Positions 36,339-46,518 of a stretch of 64,000 nucleotides of DNA are shown one piece after another. Origin of the DNA: CAWCUZ01 sp963798795 (GTDB lineage: Bacteria > Acidobacteriota > Vicinamibacteria > Vicinamibacterales > SCN-69-37); assembly GCA_963798795.1 (NCBI GenBank), contig CAWCUZ010000007.1, positions 289,618 through 353,617 on the forward strand, written 5' to 3'. The notes under the pieces were generated by a model that saw nothing but the letters and a program-made list of their open reading frames with translations, had not been told where the DNA came from and made no database searches. The position numbers were made by a program, and so were the translations under genes. The number at the start of each line of letters is the position of its first letter. Position 1 is the stretch's first letter.

Positions 36339-38236
36339 TCAGGGCGCCGGGTCGAGGCGGGCCGTGGCGTCGCCGTAGAGGAGGTAGGAGAAGAAGGTCG
36401 GCGAGACGTCGCCGTATTTCGACGCGCATGTCGCGCAGCGCCGTGCCGACCGGCACGCGCTCGCCGGCGATGCGCGTCATCAGCTCCTCGGTGACCTGGT
36501 GCTGCGTCTTCCTCGTCGATCGCCCAGAGCGGCGCGATGAAGGCGCGAAAGCGCCGCGACAGGAAGGCGTCGGCCCAGCCGCCGACGGTGCCGAGCGCGC
36601 TCCGGTCGCGCCGACCTCGCAGGCGTTGAAGAAGACCAGCGTGCCGTCGCGCTCGCCGAGGATCACCTCGCGCCGCCCGACCTCGTCGACGGTGAGGTTG
36701 CCGTCCTGCGAGCTTGATCGCCGAGGCCGCGACGGCATCGGCATTGAACGCGCCATGGCCGGTGAAATAGAGCAGGGCGATGGTGCTCCCGGTCGGCGTC
36801 TCGAGCAGGCCCTGCATCGCCCTCGAGCGTGCCGCCGACCGCCTCGGCGCCGAAGTTGGCCACCAGCGCGGCCGCCGTGCGCTCGGCGAGCGAGAGCCGC
36901 GTGCTCACGCTCGCGTACTTCGGCGCGACCGTCACCAGGCGGCCGGCGGCGAGGCGGTTGCGCATGTAGCCGTTCCAGCGCCCGATCCAGCGGCCGACGA
37001 CGTGGCGCAGCGCGAGCGGCGGGTGCGTCTCGCCCTCGCGGTACGGCCGCATCAGCTCCCACGGCAGGTGCGGGTCGTCGCTGACGAACTGGATCACCAG
37101 CGGGCGCCGGTAATGGTCGTGGAGGGCCCAGTAGACGGCGCGGAATTCGGCCGGCGCGCGATCCCAGAGCGACTCGCCGAAGCCCTCGATGCTCGTCGCG
37201 GTGCTTGCCGCGCTCGAGGTTGGCGAACTGCTTGAACATCGTCGCGCGGCCTCGACGGCCGGGTCGCGGCCGAGGTCGATGCAGCCGTCGAGCTTCGGCG
37301 GCAGGCCGTCGAAGGGCTCGGTGACCATGCGCCAGTGCAGCCGGCCCGGCGCCTCGCGGGTCGAAGAGGGCGATGTAGACGGTGAGGTCGGGCGGCTCGG
37401 CGGCGGGCTCGACGCGCATGCGGCCGCCGACTGCGCTGGCGCGGCGGTGCGCTCGTCGCCGCGCCGCGCGCCGACGCCAGCGGCGCACCGCCGAGCCGCA
37501 GCAGCGCGTGCCGTGCCAGAACTGCGCGTGCACCTCGACCTCGCTGCCTGCAACGACATCGTCGCGGACACTCGGCCCGTCATGCGCGCCGGAGTCGAAG
37601 CGCGCGTTGCGGCGGATCGTCACCTTGCCGCGGCCGTGGTCGTCGAAGTCGATCGATGCCGAGACCAGCGTCACGCCGAGTTCCATCGTGCTCCAGTCGG
37701 CGGCCTGCTCGCCGAGGCGAGCGGGCCGCCGGCTGTCGCGGGCGTGGGCGCGCGCAAGCAGGTCGATCACGAGCGTGACCGGTGCGCCCGGCGCGAGCGG
37801 CGCCAGCGGCTCGATCGAAGGATGGCGGACCGGCGTCGTGCCTTCGTCGTCGTCGGCCGGCGGCGGGCAGCGGCGGCGCGCTACGGCCGGCGCGGGCGCC
37901 GGTCGGGCGCCGCAGAGGGGGCGGGAGGGTCGAGCGGGCGCCGCCGGGCATGCGGGAAGGCGGGATGCCGCCTTCCGCGGCGACCGGCTCGGCCGGGGCC
38001 GGCGGCGCGGGCGCGCCCACGCAGGCCCCGCCGCGCGTCGCCGGCGCGGGCACCGGCGCGGCGGCGGGCAGGTCGATCCGGCTCGGCGCGATCGCGCGCG
38101 CGCCGCGGCCGCGGCACGTCGATGCCGCCGACCGACATGATGTCGTCGCCTGCCGCGGCGACGGCGGCGTAGCGGAACACGCTCGGCGCCGATTCGCGCG
38201 GCCGCCATGACAGGTCGGGCACGGCGGCGCCTCCAT
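36339..38236 (-). CDS. CHAT-domain caspase-like protease (frameshifted)
   Basis: Corrected reading gives ~620 residues. The C-terminal ~330 residues are a CHAT peptidase with an apparently intact catalytic dyad: His in LLYFTGHGAF and Cys in LVFFNACEVG. GGWADAFLSRRFRAFIAPLWAIDE and FFSYLLYGDATARL are further family blocks. The N-terminal part has a CPTCHGG zinc-type pair, a Pro/Ala-rich stretch and a beta-rich adaptor domain (VTLVIDLLARA..., VSASIDFDDHGRGKVTIRR). The start at 38236 is uncertain; GTG 38222 is an alternative. It is the last gene of a lipase/small-protein/CHAT operon. Proteolytic effector function is inferred from the family. Confidence 0.7.
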
Positions 38237-38501
38237 GATCGGGCGCGACGCTGCGTGCTCACCTGCGTCTCGTCCAGCGCCGAGGACGTTCTCGGCGGCG
38301 ACCGCTGCGAGCGCGGCCGGTACGGCACGTGCGTTCGCGTCAGGCGCGCGCAGACCTCGTCGCGGCTCGAGCACGTAGCAGCGCTCGCCGGCGGCAGACG
38401 ATGACGACCCAGGCGCCGTCGACGCGTCGATGCGCGGCAGCTCTCGAGCGCCGGCCGGTCGCCGTCGAGACGATGAAATCGCTGCTCCAGCCGATCGTCA
38501 T
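38237..38501 (-). CDS. Small protein in the CHAT-lipase operon (B)
   Basis: ATG 38501 (MTIGWSSDFIVSTATG) overlaps the TGA of the preceding small gene as ATGA. After indel correction the tail reads about AGERCYVLEP...DEVCARLTRTHVPYRP. About 80 residues; the 3' end is unclear and it might instead be fused to the CHAT gene. No family recognised. Confidence 0.4.
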
Positions 38502-38762
38502 GGCGCGGCGACGACGACCAGGTCGGTCACCGGCGTCGCGCCTTCGGCGTGCGCGGTGACGCGCCAGACGCCCGGCGCGAGGTCGAAGCAGCCCTGCTGC
38601 CAGGCGGGCTCGCGTCGCGCGTCAGCGGCTCGTCGCTCGAGCGCGCCTCCGGCGAGCGGCGTCAGCGTCACGCCGATCGCGCGGGTTGCCTTCGGAGGGG
38701 CGCACGCGCAGACGAGCGGCGTCGCCCGGCAGCACGACGTCGTCGACCTCGAGGGTCAGCAT
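38498..38762 (-). CDS. Small beta-rich protein in the CHAT-lipase operon (A)
   Basis: ATG 38762 overlaps the lipase stop (ATGCTGA). Corrected sequence reads about MLTLEVDDVVLPGDAARLRV...GVTLTPLAGGALERDEPL...CFDLAPGVWRVTAHAEG...VTDLVVVAAP, about 88 residues, consistent with one Ig-like beta-sandwich. The length is not a multiple of three in this sequence, so at least one indel is present. Confidence 0.5.
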
Positions 38763-39881
38763 CGCCGGTCCTCAGCGCGCTGGAACTTGCGGAAGTCGAT
38801 CCGGTCGCGCGTCAGCACGCCCTTGACATTGGCCAGCGTGCCTTCGGCGTTCTGCACCGCGCCGTGGGTCTCGGCGGCATAGACCTCGCGCGCCGCGTCT
38901 CCGAGCTCGATCGGCGTCGCCGACATCCGCGGCACCGTGCCGTCGCCGCCGTAGCGCTTCGCCGCCGTAGGTGTTCAGGATCGTCAGCTTGCCGTCGTCG
39001 ACCTGCACCGACTGCGCGGTCGGCTGCTCGATGCCCACGATCGGCACCAGCGTCGGCCCCTGCTCGCTGTAGGCCGTCTCCTTGGCGTTGCGCGCCTGCG
39101 CGTCCTGGATCTCCTGGTGGAACGCGCGGGCTGCGGTGGCGCGCTGCGCGTCGACGTGGCTCAGCAAGCCCGCCTCGGCCGCTTGCGCCACGCGCTGCAG
39201 CTCGCCGCCGGCGCCGGCGGCGACGCACGGATAGATCGGCAGCAGCTGGTAGACCGAGGTCAGCGAGCGCAGAAGCGGCGACAGGTCGAGGCCGAACGGG
39301 CCGATGCCCTTCTTCATGCCGTTCTCGATGAAGCCGACCGCGTTCAGCGAGCCGCGGTGCGGCGTTGCCAGCGTCATCAGCGTGCGCGTCGACTTCCATC
39401 CGCCGAGGCACTCGACGAAGTAGCGCGCGATGAGCCCTCCCATCGAGTGGCCGATCAGCACCAGCTTGGCGTCGTCGTTGCCCGAGCTCTCGCGCCAGGC
39501 CTTCAGCCAGCCCATGGCCGAGGCCTCGAGGCGCCTCGCGATCACCCGGTTGTCGCGTCGCCAGTCGTACGGGAACGGGAAGTAGTTGCGGCCCGCCTCG
39601 AGGCCGAGCTGCTCGACCAGGTAGCGCTCGATGCGTGTGTAGCCGTCGATCTTCACCAGCCCCGGAACGATGGTGGCGTCGGGGATCAGGCGCGGCGCCG
39701 TGACGCCGTCGTCGACGTCGTCGCCGGCGAGCTCGAGGCCCTCGATCGAGTGGCCGAAGCTCGTGATGGCGCGCCAGATCGCGCCGCCCGAGGGCGCCCA
39801 CACTTCCTTTCCGGTCTTGTTGGCCAGCACGCTGCCGGTGATTCCGGGCAACAGGATCACGACATCGCGAAAGACCGGCAT
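38756..39881 (-). CDS. LCAT/PGAP1-like lipase (esterase) of the CHAT operon
   Basis: ATG 39881 has a strong GAGGAGGTGCC ribosome site. The ~370-residue protein opens VVILLPGITGSVLANKTGKEVW, the oxyanion-loop style of lecithin:cholesterol acyltransferase-like lipases. FPYDWRRDNRVIARRLE and the nucleophile elbow VLIGHSMGGLIARYFVE (Ser near residue 146) follow, then TLATPHRGS. The C-terminal YGGDGTVPRMSATP block, which would carry the acid/His, is reached only after one frameshift near 38965. No signal peptide is seen, so it is probably cytoplasmic. First gene of the operon. Confidence 0.8.
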
Positions 39882-39970
39882 GGCACCTCCTCGGCGTACA
39901 GGTGCCGGTTCTTATACGCGGCTCGCGCGGCGCGCGCAATCGTCAGCTCGCCCGCGCCGGCGGGCGGCGA

Positions 39971-40534
39971 TCAGAATTCGCTCTTCAGGTAGACGCCGAT
40001 CCACCCCTTGCGCAGGCGCATGACGAGGCGCTGGTCGCCGTCGAGGCGGATGCCGAGCCCCTGGCGCAGGAACGATACCTGCGGCTCGGCCGGCTTCCAT
40101 TCGATGCCGATGCGGGTCGCCGGCGGCGCCACCGCCTGCACCCCGAGCGAGCGCTCGAGCAGGCTGCTGGCCGGCGCCGGGTCCCGGCGTTCGATGCTGC
40201 GCAACCCAAAATGGATCGAGGGCAGCATCGACGTCACGGGCACGGGACTCTCGAGCACCGGCTCGAGGCGCCGACCCGCTCGCTCGCCGAGGTCGAAACC
40301 CAGGCCGACATCGAGCGGCCCGCGATACATCGACCAGCGGTATGTCGTGCCGATCACCTCGGCGCTGCTCGACCAGCGCACGGGCACGGGATCGGCCAGG
40401 GCGACGCTTTCGAGCGCCGCCGGCTCGCCGGCATCGGGCGCTGCCTGTGCCGACGCCAGTGCGCTCAGGCCGACCAGCGCCACCGCGACGCGCGGGGCCA
40501 TGCGTGCCGGGAAGCGGGGGGTCGACATGCGCAT
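39971..40534 (-). CDS. Exported hypothetical protein
   Basis: The 187-residue product (start MRMSTPRFPARMAPRV) has a signal peptide ending SALASAQAAPD. The mature part is beta-rich with a repeated pattern of alternating residues (TTYRWSMYRGPLDVGLGFDLG, IHFGLRSIERRD) and ends RKGWIGVYLKSEF, resembling an outer-membrane or periplasmic beta-barrel-like protein. I recognise no named family. Its frame is intact. The lipoprotein gene upstream on the same strand is 25 bp away. Confidence 0.65.
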   Translation of the reverse strand: MRMSTPRFPARMAPRVAVALVGLSALASAQAAPDAGEPAALESVALADPVPVRWSSSAEVIGTTYRWSMYRGPLDVGLGFDLGERAGRRLEPVLESPVPVTSMLPSIHFGLRSIERRDPAPASSLLERSLGVQAVAPPATRIGIEWKPAEPQVSFLRQGLGIRLDGDQRLVMRLRKGWIGVYLKSEF

Positions 40535-40559
40535 GATTGGTTGCGCGACGGGCACGCCA

Positions 40560-40886
40560 TCACGGCTGGCTGGCCGCGGCACTCGCGGCGCCGGCCTCGG
40601 CCGGCGGAGGCAGCGTCGTGGCCGCGCTGGCCGCTGCGGGCCCGGAGGCCAGGCCCATCGGCTCGCTTGCGGCGACCGAGGTCGCAGCGCCGCCCAGGGG
40701 TTCGCTGGCGACCACCGAGGCCGAGGGCAGGGAGGGGTCGGAGGCAGGGACCGTCGGCATCGACGCTGCGGAGGCTCCGGCAGGCACGACGATCGCCGTC
40801 GCCGCGGGCGACTCCGGCGTCTGCCGGTTGCAACCGGCGATTGCGAGCAGCGGTGCCACGATGGCCAGGGCCAGGATCCGAACCAT
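40560..40886 (-). CDS. Small Ala/Ser/Pro-rich lipoprotein
   Basis: The 108-residue product has a clear lipoprotein signal (MVRILALAIVAPLLAIAGC, Cys19). The remainder is low-complexity Ala/Ser/Pro with a repeated ASEP motif, as in periplasmic linkers. Function unknown. GGGAGAAAATGGC around the start includes a ribosome site. Confidence 0.65.
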   Translation of the reverse strand: MVRILALAIVAPLLAIAGCNRQTPESPAATAIVVPAGASAASMPTVPASDPSLPSASVVASEPLGGAATSVAASEPMGLASGPAAASAATTLPPPAEAGAASAAASQP

Positions 40887-41150
40887 GCCATTTTCTCCCT
40901 TTGGCTTGCGGGGTGCTATCGAGGTTACTCCCCGTCACCGGCCGGTTCGGTCGGCAGGAGCCGCCAGCATGGGTGGGCGGGACGGCGCTGGCCCGGTAGG
41001 ACAGCGCCGACCGCCTTGCCGAGCCAGCGATCCCGCGGGAATCGCCGCCCGGGGAGAATTTCGCTCCGGCGGCTGGCCGGGCCGCGGGTGGATTTGGGTA
41101 TATTGCTCACTGACAAGGGTCTGGCCCATCGGTGCCGGCAGAGGGCTCGG

Positions 41151-41522
41151 ATGAACAACGACGAGGTCCGTGTTCTCGTGGTCGATGATGTCTTCGATGC
41201 CGCGGAGGCGTTGGCGTGCGGCCTCGAACTCGACGGCTACAAGGTTCGCATCGCCCAGAACGGCGAGCAGGCGCTGGCCCTGATCGAGGAGTCGGTGCCG
41301 CACTGCGTGCTGCTCGACGTCGACATGCCGGGCATCGACGGCGCCGAGCTGTCGCGGCGCCTGCGCGAGCGCCACGGCGACGACCTGGTGCTGATCGCCG
41401 TCACCGGCTGGGGCGAGGACGACGAGCGGGTCTCGCAGACCTTCGCCTGCGTCGACCACTACCTCAAGAAGCCGGTCGATCCGGCCGAGCTGCGCAAGCT
41501 CCTGCCGCCGCTGCACGCTTGA
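41151..41522 (+). CDS. Single-domain response regulator (CheY-like)
   Basis: The 123-residue protein is a bare receiver domain: acidic pocket VLVVDDVFDAA near residue 10, phospho-acceptor Asp in VLLDVDMPGIDG near 57, Thr in VTGWGE near 85 and Lys in YLKKPVDP near 105. It has no output domain, so it probably acts by protein-protein contact or in a phosphorelay. No histidine kinase is adjacent. The frame is intact. Confidence 0.9.
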   Translation: MNNDEVRVLVVDDVFDAAEALACGLELDGYKVRIAQNGEQALALIEESVPHCVLLDVDMPGIDGAELSRRLRERHGDDLVLIAVTGWGEDDERVSQTFACVDHYLKKPVDPAELRKLLPPLHA

Positions 41523-41558
41523 GCCGGCCGAGGCGCCGGCCGCGCCGATCGTGCACCC

Positions 41559-41891
41559 ATGGCGTCGCGCCGCGCGCATCGCTACAGCGTCTACGTCGTC
41601 GAGCTCGACGACCGGGTCTGGAACGAAGCACGCTTTCGCCAGGCCAACCCCGATCACCGGCTGGGCCGGCCGCTGGTGTACGTCGGCATGACGGGCCTGG
41701 ATCCGGATCTGCGCTTCGACAGCCACAAGGCCGGCATCCAGGCCAACCGCTACGTGCGCGACCATGGGCTGCGCCTGCTGCCGCAGCTCTACGAGGTCTA
41801 CAACCCGATGCCCTACGAGGCGGCGCGCGAGATGGAGGTCGAGCTGGCGATCGGCCTGCGCGAACAGGGCTACGGCGTCTGGCAGGCCTGA
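41559..41891 (+). CDS. GIY-YIG-like small protein
   Basis: The 110-residue product has the pattern YSVYVVEL...LVYVGMTG, matching the two-strand GIY-YIG core (here VYV and YVG), followed by RFDSHKAG (Arg and His positions) and a helix with Glu in AREMEVELA. That set of residues fits a diverged GIY-YIG nuclease superfamily member. Whether it cuts DNA is not known. It starts 37 bp after the response regulator. Confidence 0.6.
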   Translation: MASRRAHRYSVYVVELDDRVWNEARFRQANPDHRLGRPLVYVGMTGLDPDLRFDSHKAGIQANRYVRDHGLRLLPQLYEVYNPMPYEAAREMEVELAIGLREQGYGVWQA

Positions 41892-41937
41892 GGGCCCGCC
41901 AGGCTGCGCAGACGCTATCCGGCGACTCCCCCGACGC

Positions 41938-42724
41938 TCAGCGCAGCACGACCCACGCCGGTGCGTGATCGCTCGGCTTCTCGCGCCCGCGGACCGTCCT
42001 GTCGACCCCGGCCGACTCGAGACGGTCGGCCGCGGCGCGGCGTTGAGCAGCAGGTGGTCGATGCGCAGGCCCGCATCGCGGGCGAAGCGGTTGCGGAAGA
42101 AGTCCCAGAAGGTGTAGATCGGCTTTCGCCGGGATGCAGGTGGCGGATGGCGTCGGTCCAGCCCTGGCCGACCAGGCGCGCGCAACGCGTCGCGGCGTCT
42201 CGCGGCTGCAGCAGCGCGTCGTTGCGCCACGAGGCCGGGGAGTAGATGTCCTCGAGCCGTCGGTGGGCACGACGTTGTAGTCGCCGGTCAGCAGCACCGG
42301 CTCGCTCGCGCGTCGAGCAGCGTCGCCGCGTGCTCGATCAGGCGCTCGAACCAGCGCAGCTTGTAGTCGAACTTCGGGCCCCGGCTGCGGATTGCCGTTG
42401 GGCAGATAGATCGAGGCCGACCACCAGGCCGTGCGACCGCGGCCTCGAGGTAGCGGCTGTGGGTGTCGTCGGGGTCGCCCGGCAGGCCGCGCCGGCGCTC
42501 GCCGGCCGTCGCGCCGCGCGCGAGGACGGCGACGCCGTTGAAGCCCTTCTGGCCGTGCCACACCGCGCCGTAGCCGGCGTCCTCGATCGCCGCCCGGGAA
42601 AGGTCTCGTCGGAGGTCTTCAGCTCCTGCAGGCAGGCGACGTCGGGCTGCGCCTCGGCGAGCCATTCCAGCAGGCGTGGCAGGCGGCTGCTGATGCCGTT
42701 GACGTTGTAGGTGGCGATCTTCAT
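41938..42724 (-). CDS. xth: Exodeoxyribonuclease III (frameshifted)
   Basis: ATG 42724 starts MKIATYNVNGISSRLPRLLEW, then DVACLQELKTSDETFP, YGAVWHGQKGFNGVAVL, IYLPNGNPQPGPKF (after correction), VLLTGDYNVVP, and the C-terminal catalytic EKPSDHAPAWVVL. These are the Glu, Asp/Asn and His sites of the Xth family of AP endonuclease/3'-exonucleases. About 255 residues; several single-base insertions. Confidence 0.85.
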
Positions 42725-42799
42725 GGCGGGGGGCGAGGGGGCGCCGGCGATCGTGCCCGGGCCGGCGATCGTAGCGCCTGGAACGCGCGCCGGCGGCGC

Positions 42800-43135
42800 T
42801 CAGGACGCGCCGCCGTCGACCGCGGCCAGCGCCGCCGCGATTGCGCCCGTGTCGCGCGGCCGCACGAGTCGGCTTTGCTCGCGGCCGTCGCGCAGGAAGA
42901 CCAGCGTCGGCCACAGCTTGACGCCGAACGAACGGCCGAGCGGGCGCCCGCTGCCGTCTTCGATCCGCAGGTGGCGCACGCCGTCGTGTCCGGCGAAGGC
43001 CTCGGCGATCAGCGGCTGCGCGGCACGGCAGTGCCCGCACCAGGGCGTGCCGAACTCGAGCACCGTGGCGCCGGGCAGGGCGTCGACCTCGGCGCGCGCC
43101 GGCTCCGGATGCGCATAGGCGCGCTCGGCCGTCAT
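42800..43135 (-). CDS. Thioredoxin-like protein
   Basis: The 111-residue protein has the thioredoxin active site FGTPWCGHCRAAQPLI near residue 30 and the cis-Pro loop KLWPTLVFLRDG near 80. With CGHC rather than CGPC it is closer to PDI/TlpA-like redox centres. No signal peptide. Likely a cytoplasmic disulfide reductase; substrate unknown. Confidence 0.85.
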   Translation of the reverse strand: MTAERAYAHPEPARAEVDALPGATVLEFGTPWCGHCRAAQPLIAEAFAGHDGVRHLRIEDGSGRPLGRSFGVKLWPTLVFLRDGREQSRLVRPRDTGAIAAALAAVDGGAS

Positions 43136-43175
43136 GGCGAGGCGAGGCCCGACGCGACGGCGCGCCGCGGACGCA

Positions 43176-43644
43176 TCACGGCTTCGGTTTTCCGGTCGCG
43201 TCGTCGAGCGGGCCGGTGACGACGTCGGAGACCGCACGGCCGAGCGAATCGAGCGGCTGCGCGTCCTTCGGCGCGACCGGCGGATGGCGCCACTCGCTCC
43301 TCGTCGTCGTCGCGGCCGGCGCCGGCTACTTCGGCAGCGCCGCGGCGCGCCGGCGTCGCTCGTTCCTCCGAGGCGGACCGTCGCCCGCGTCCGAGGTGCT
43401 TCCGGCCGACCCGGGCGCGTTCTTGCCGCCGAGGTCGAGGACGCGGGATGGGGCGCCGTCGCGGCGCCGCTGCCGTCACCGGTCGCGGCACGGCCGCGCG
43501 GATCGTCGTCGCGCCGCTCGGCGCGCCGCTCGAGCGCATCGCGCATGCCGCCGTCGGCCGGTTCGAGGATGCCACCCACGTCGGCGCCCGGGCGCCGCTT
43601 GTCCTTCCGGCCATCGGCCGCTGCGGATGTCGGGGATCGCTCAT
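43176..43644 (-). CDS. Hypothetical protein, frameshifted
   Basis: ATG 43644 starts MSDPRHPQRP. Switching frames gives ILEPADGGMRDALERRAERRD..., a Pro/Ala-rich middle and a C-terminal stretch (about LDSLGRAVSDVVTGPLDD). About 155 residues, no recognised family. Exact sequence cannot be reconstructed with confidence. Confidence 0.35.
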
Positions 43645-43742
43645 CGTCTTGCCTCGCAAAGCCTTCATCCTAGCGATCCCGCGACCGCCGGCTAGGATGG
43701 CCCCATGTTGCCCCTGCCGGCGTCAGTGCGGCCCCGAGCCCG

Positions 43743-45558
43743 GTGAGCCCTCGATCGAGCGCGCCGCGGCGCACGCTGGCGCGCTCGCTCTGGGCCGCGG
43801 CGGCGCTGATCGCCGTCGCCTGGATCAGCCATCCGTGGTGGCTCGCCGCCGGCGCCAGCCGCTACCTCTCGGGCACTTCCGGTCGTGCCGTCCACGTCGA
43901 CACGATCGCGATCGGCCTGACGGCCTCGCTCGAGCCGGTGCTGCGCCTGGCCGGGGTCGCGATCGAGAACGCGCCCTGGGCCGATTCGAAGCGGCCCTTC
44001 GCGACCGCGCGCGAGGTGGTCGCCGTGGTCTCGTGGCGCAGCATCGCCGAGCGCCGACCCGTGCTGTCGCTGGTGGTGCTGCGCGACGGCGATGTCGATC
44101 TCGAGCGCCAGGCCGACGGTCTGCGCAACTGGCGCCTGCGCGAGCCCGAGAATCGCGACCCCGGGCGCTACAAGGTGCTCTCGCTCGCCGCCGAGCGCTC
44201 GCGGCTGCGCGTGCGGCACGACGGCATCGCGCTCGACGTCGAAATCTCCGCCTCGCCTGCCGGCGCCGAGGAAGCGCCGGCCGGATCCGGCGCGCCGCTG
44301 GTCTCGCGCCTCGACGTCAAGGGCGCCCTGCGCGGCGTGCCGTTCGAAGGCCGCGTCGTCACCGGAGCGCTGCTGACGTTCTACGAAACGGGCCGCACGT
44401 TCGCCCTGCGCGGCAGCGCGCACGCCGGTGGGGTGCGCCTCGACGCCGAAGGCGAGGCCGGCGACATCTTCCGGGCGCCGCGCATCGATGCCCAGGCGAC
44501 GCTCTCGGGGAAGTCGCTCGTCGCCTGGCGTCCTCTGGTCGGGCCGCACTACGCGGCCGCGCGCGCGTTCCGCCTCCAGGGGCACGTCACCGCCGCCGAC
44601 CGGCGCTACGAGATCGCCGAGGCGAAGGGCCGGATCGGCGCGACCGATCTCGCCGGCGCGGCGGGGTTCGCGCACGGCTCGGGCCGGACCTCCCTGCACG
44701 CCGATCTGAAGAGCGGGGCGGGTGACCTCGACGATCTGCTCTGGCTCGCCGGGCGCGAGCCGCACGCGGGCCGGGGACGACACCGGCGCTGGCCTGGTAT
44801 CGCAGAAGCGGTTCGAGCTGGACGGGCTGCGCGAGGTCGATGCCGATCTGGCCTCGGCGTGGCGGCGCCTGCGCTCCGCGCAGTGGCCGTCCCTGCAGTC
44901 GCTGGCCCTGAAGGCGGTGCTGCGCGACGGCGCGCTCGGGTCTTTGACCTCGACCTGGGCTACGCCGACGGCCACGCCACCGGCCGGATGGCGTTCGATG
45001 CCGGCCGCAAGCCGCCGGCGGCCGAGCTCGAGCTCGACCTGCACGGCGTCCGTCTCGAGGATCTGATCGCCGCGGCCGGCGGCGCGCCGCGCTTGACCGG
45101 CGCGCTGCGCGGCCGCGCCCGGCTGGCGGGAACGGGCGACTCGGGTGCGGCCCTGCTCGCGAGCGCCCGCGGCACCGCCTCGGCCACGCTGGCCGGCGGC
45201 ACCGTCTCGAGCCTGCTCGACGCCGAGATGGGGCTCGAGGGCGGCAAGATCGTGCGCAGCCTGATCAGCGGCGACGAGGCGCTGGCGCTGCCGTGCGCGG
45301 CGATCGTGCTCGACGTCGCCGCGGCGCGGCAGGATCCGCGCCTCGTCGTCGACAGCGCCAACACGCTCACGACCGGAACCGGCACGATCGACCTGCGCGA
45401 CGCGAGCGATCGACATCGTGCTGACGCCGACGCCCAAGCGCGCGGGCCTGTTCGAGCTCGACCGCTCGATCCGCCTGCGCGGGCCGCTGCGCCACCCGTC
45501 GCACGCGCTGGTCGAGCGAGCACCGGACTCGTCCGCGAGCGCGTGCGAGCGCCTCTAG
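43743..45558 (+). CDS. AsmA-family protein (frameshifted)
   Basis: GTG 43743. One N-terminal transmembrane helix (LWAAAALIAVAWISHPWWLAA) is followed by ~570 residues of AsmA-type periplasmic repeats: PVLRLAGVAIENAPWADSKRP, VLSLVVLRDGDVDLERQ, DFDLDLGYADGHATGRM-like block after a shift, LTGALRGRARLAGTGDS and the family tail. It likely helps lipid movement to, or assembly of, the outer membrane. The stop is at 45556 after frame correction; breaks occur near 44765, 44940 and 45410. Confidence 0.72.
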
Positions 45559-45598
45559 GGGGCCGCGCCGGCGGTGACGTCGGCGCATGCAGGCGCTC

Positions 45599-46518
45599 TC
45601 AGCGGCGCATCAGCGTGCTCTTGCCGAACAGGCTCTCGATCAGGTCGACCGCGAGCTCGGCGGTCTGTTGCGGACGTCCAGCGCCGGGTTGAGCTCCATC
45701 ACGTCGAGCGAGGCCAGCGCGGCCGGTGTCGGCGATCATCTCCATGCACAGCTGCGCCTCGCGGTAGGTCGGGCCGCCGGGGACCGTGGTGCCGACGCCG
45801 GGCGCGATGTCGGGGTCGAGGAAGTCGACGTCGAAGCTCACGTGCAGGTGGGTGTTGGCGTCGATCGTCGCCAGCGCCAGCTCCATCGCGTGGCGCATGC
45901 CCATCTCGTCGATGTAGCGCATGTCGAAGACCTCGAGCCCGGCCTCGTGGACGAGGCGCTTCTCGCCCGCGTCGACGCTGCGGATGCCGATCTGGCGGAT
46001 CCACTTCGGGTTGATCGCCGGCACCTGTGCCGCCGATCTCGATCAGCTCCTGCGGCCCGTAGCCGCACAGGCACGCCACCGGCATGCCGTGGATGTTGCC
46101 GCTGGGCGTGAGCTGCGTTGGTGTTGAAGTCGGCGTGCGCGTCGAGCCAGAGCACGCGCAGCTTCTTGCCGGCTTCGCGGCAATGGCGCGCGACCGCGCT
46201 GATCGAGCCGATGCCCAGGCAGTGGTCGCCGCCGAGCAGCGATCGGCAGCCGCCCGCAGGCGAGCTCGGCGTGGACCGCGTCGTGCACGGCCCGGTTCCA
46301 GGCCACGACCTCGTCGAGGTGGCGGTAGCCGTCCACCGGCGGCAGCCAGGGATTGGCCGGGCCGGCGAGGTTGCCGCGGTCGACGACGTCGAGCCCGTGG
46401 CTCTCCAGCGTCGGCGCCGAGGCCGGCGACGCGCAGCGCCTCCGGGCCCATGCTCGCGCCGCGCGCTGCCGGCGCCGATGTCGGTCGGCGCGCCGATCAG
46501 GCTGACGCGCTTGTTCAT
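45599..46518 (-). CDS. rocF: Arginase (frameshifted)
   Basis: ATG 46518 starts MNKRVSLIGAPTDIGAG. Mn-binding motifs of the ureohydrolase family follow when frames are joined: LLGGDHCLGIGS, LWLDAHADFN, and SFDVDFLDPDIAPGVGT near the C-terminus. It hydrolyses arginine to ornithine and urea. About 305 residues, with roughly eight indels. The start overlaps the stop of the LOG gene (ATGA, 46515-46518). Confidence 0.82.

Noticed and set aside
36310..38328. Single 672-codon minus-strand protein covering the CHAT region
   Set aside because: That frame switches in and out of the CHAT protein; the real product needs several frame corrections and begins near 38236.
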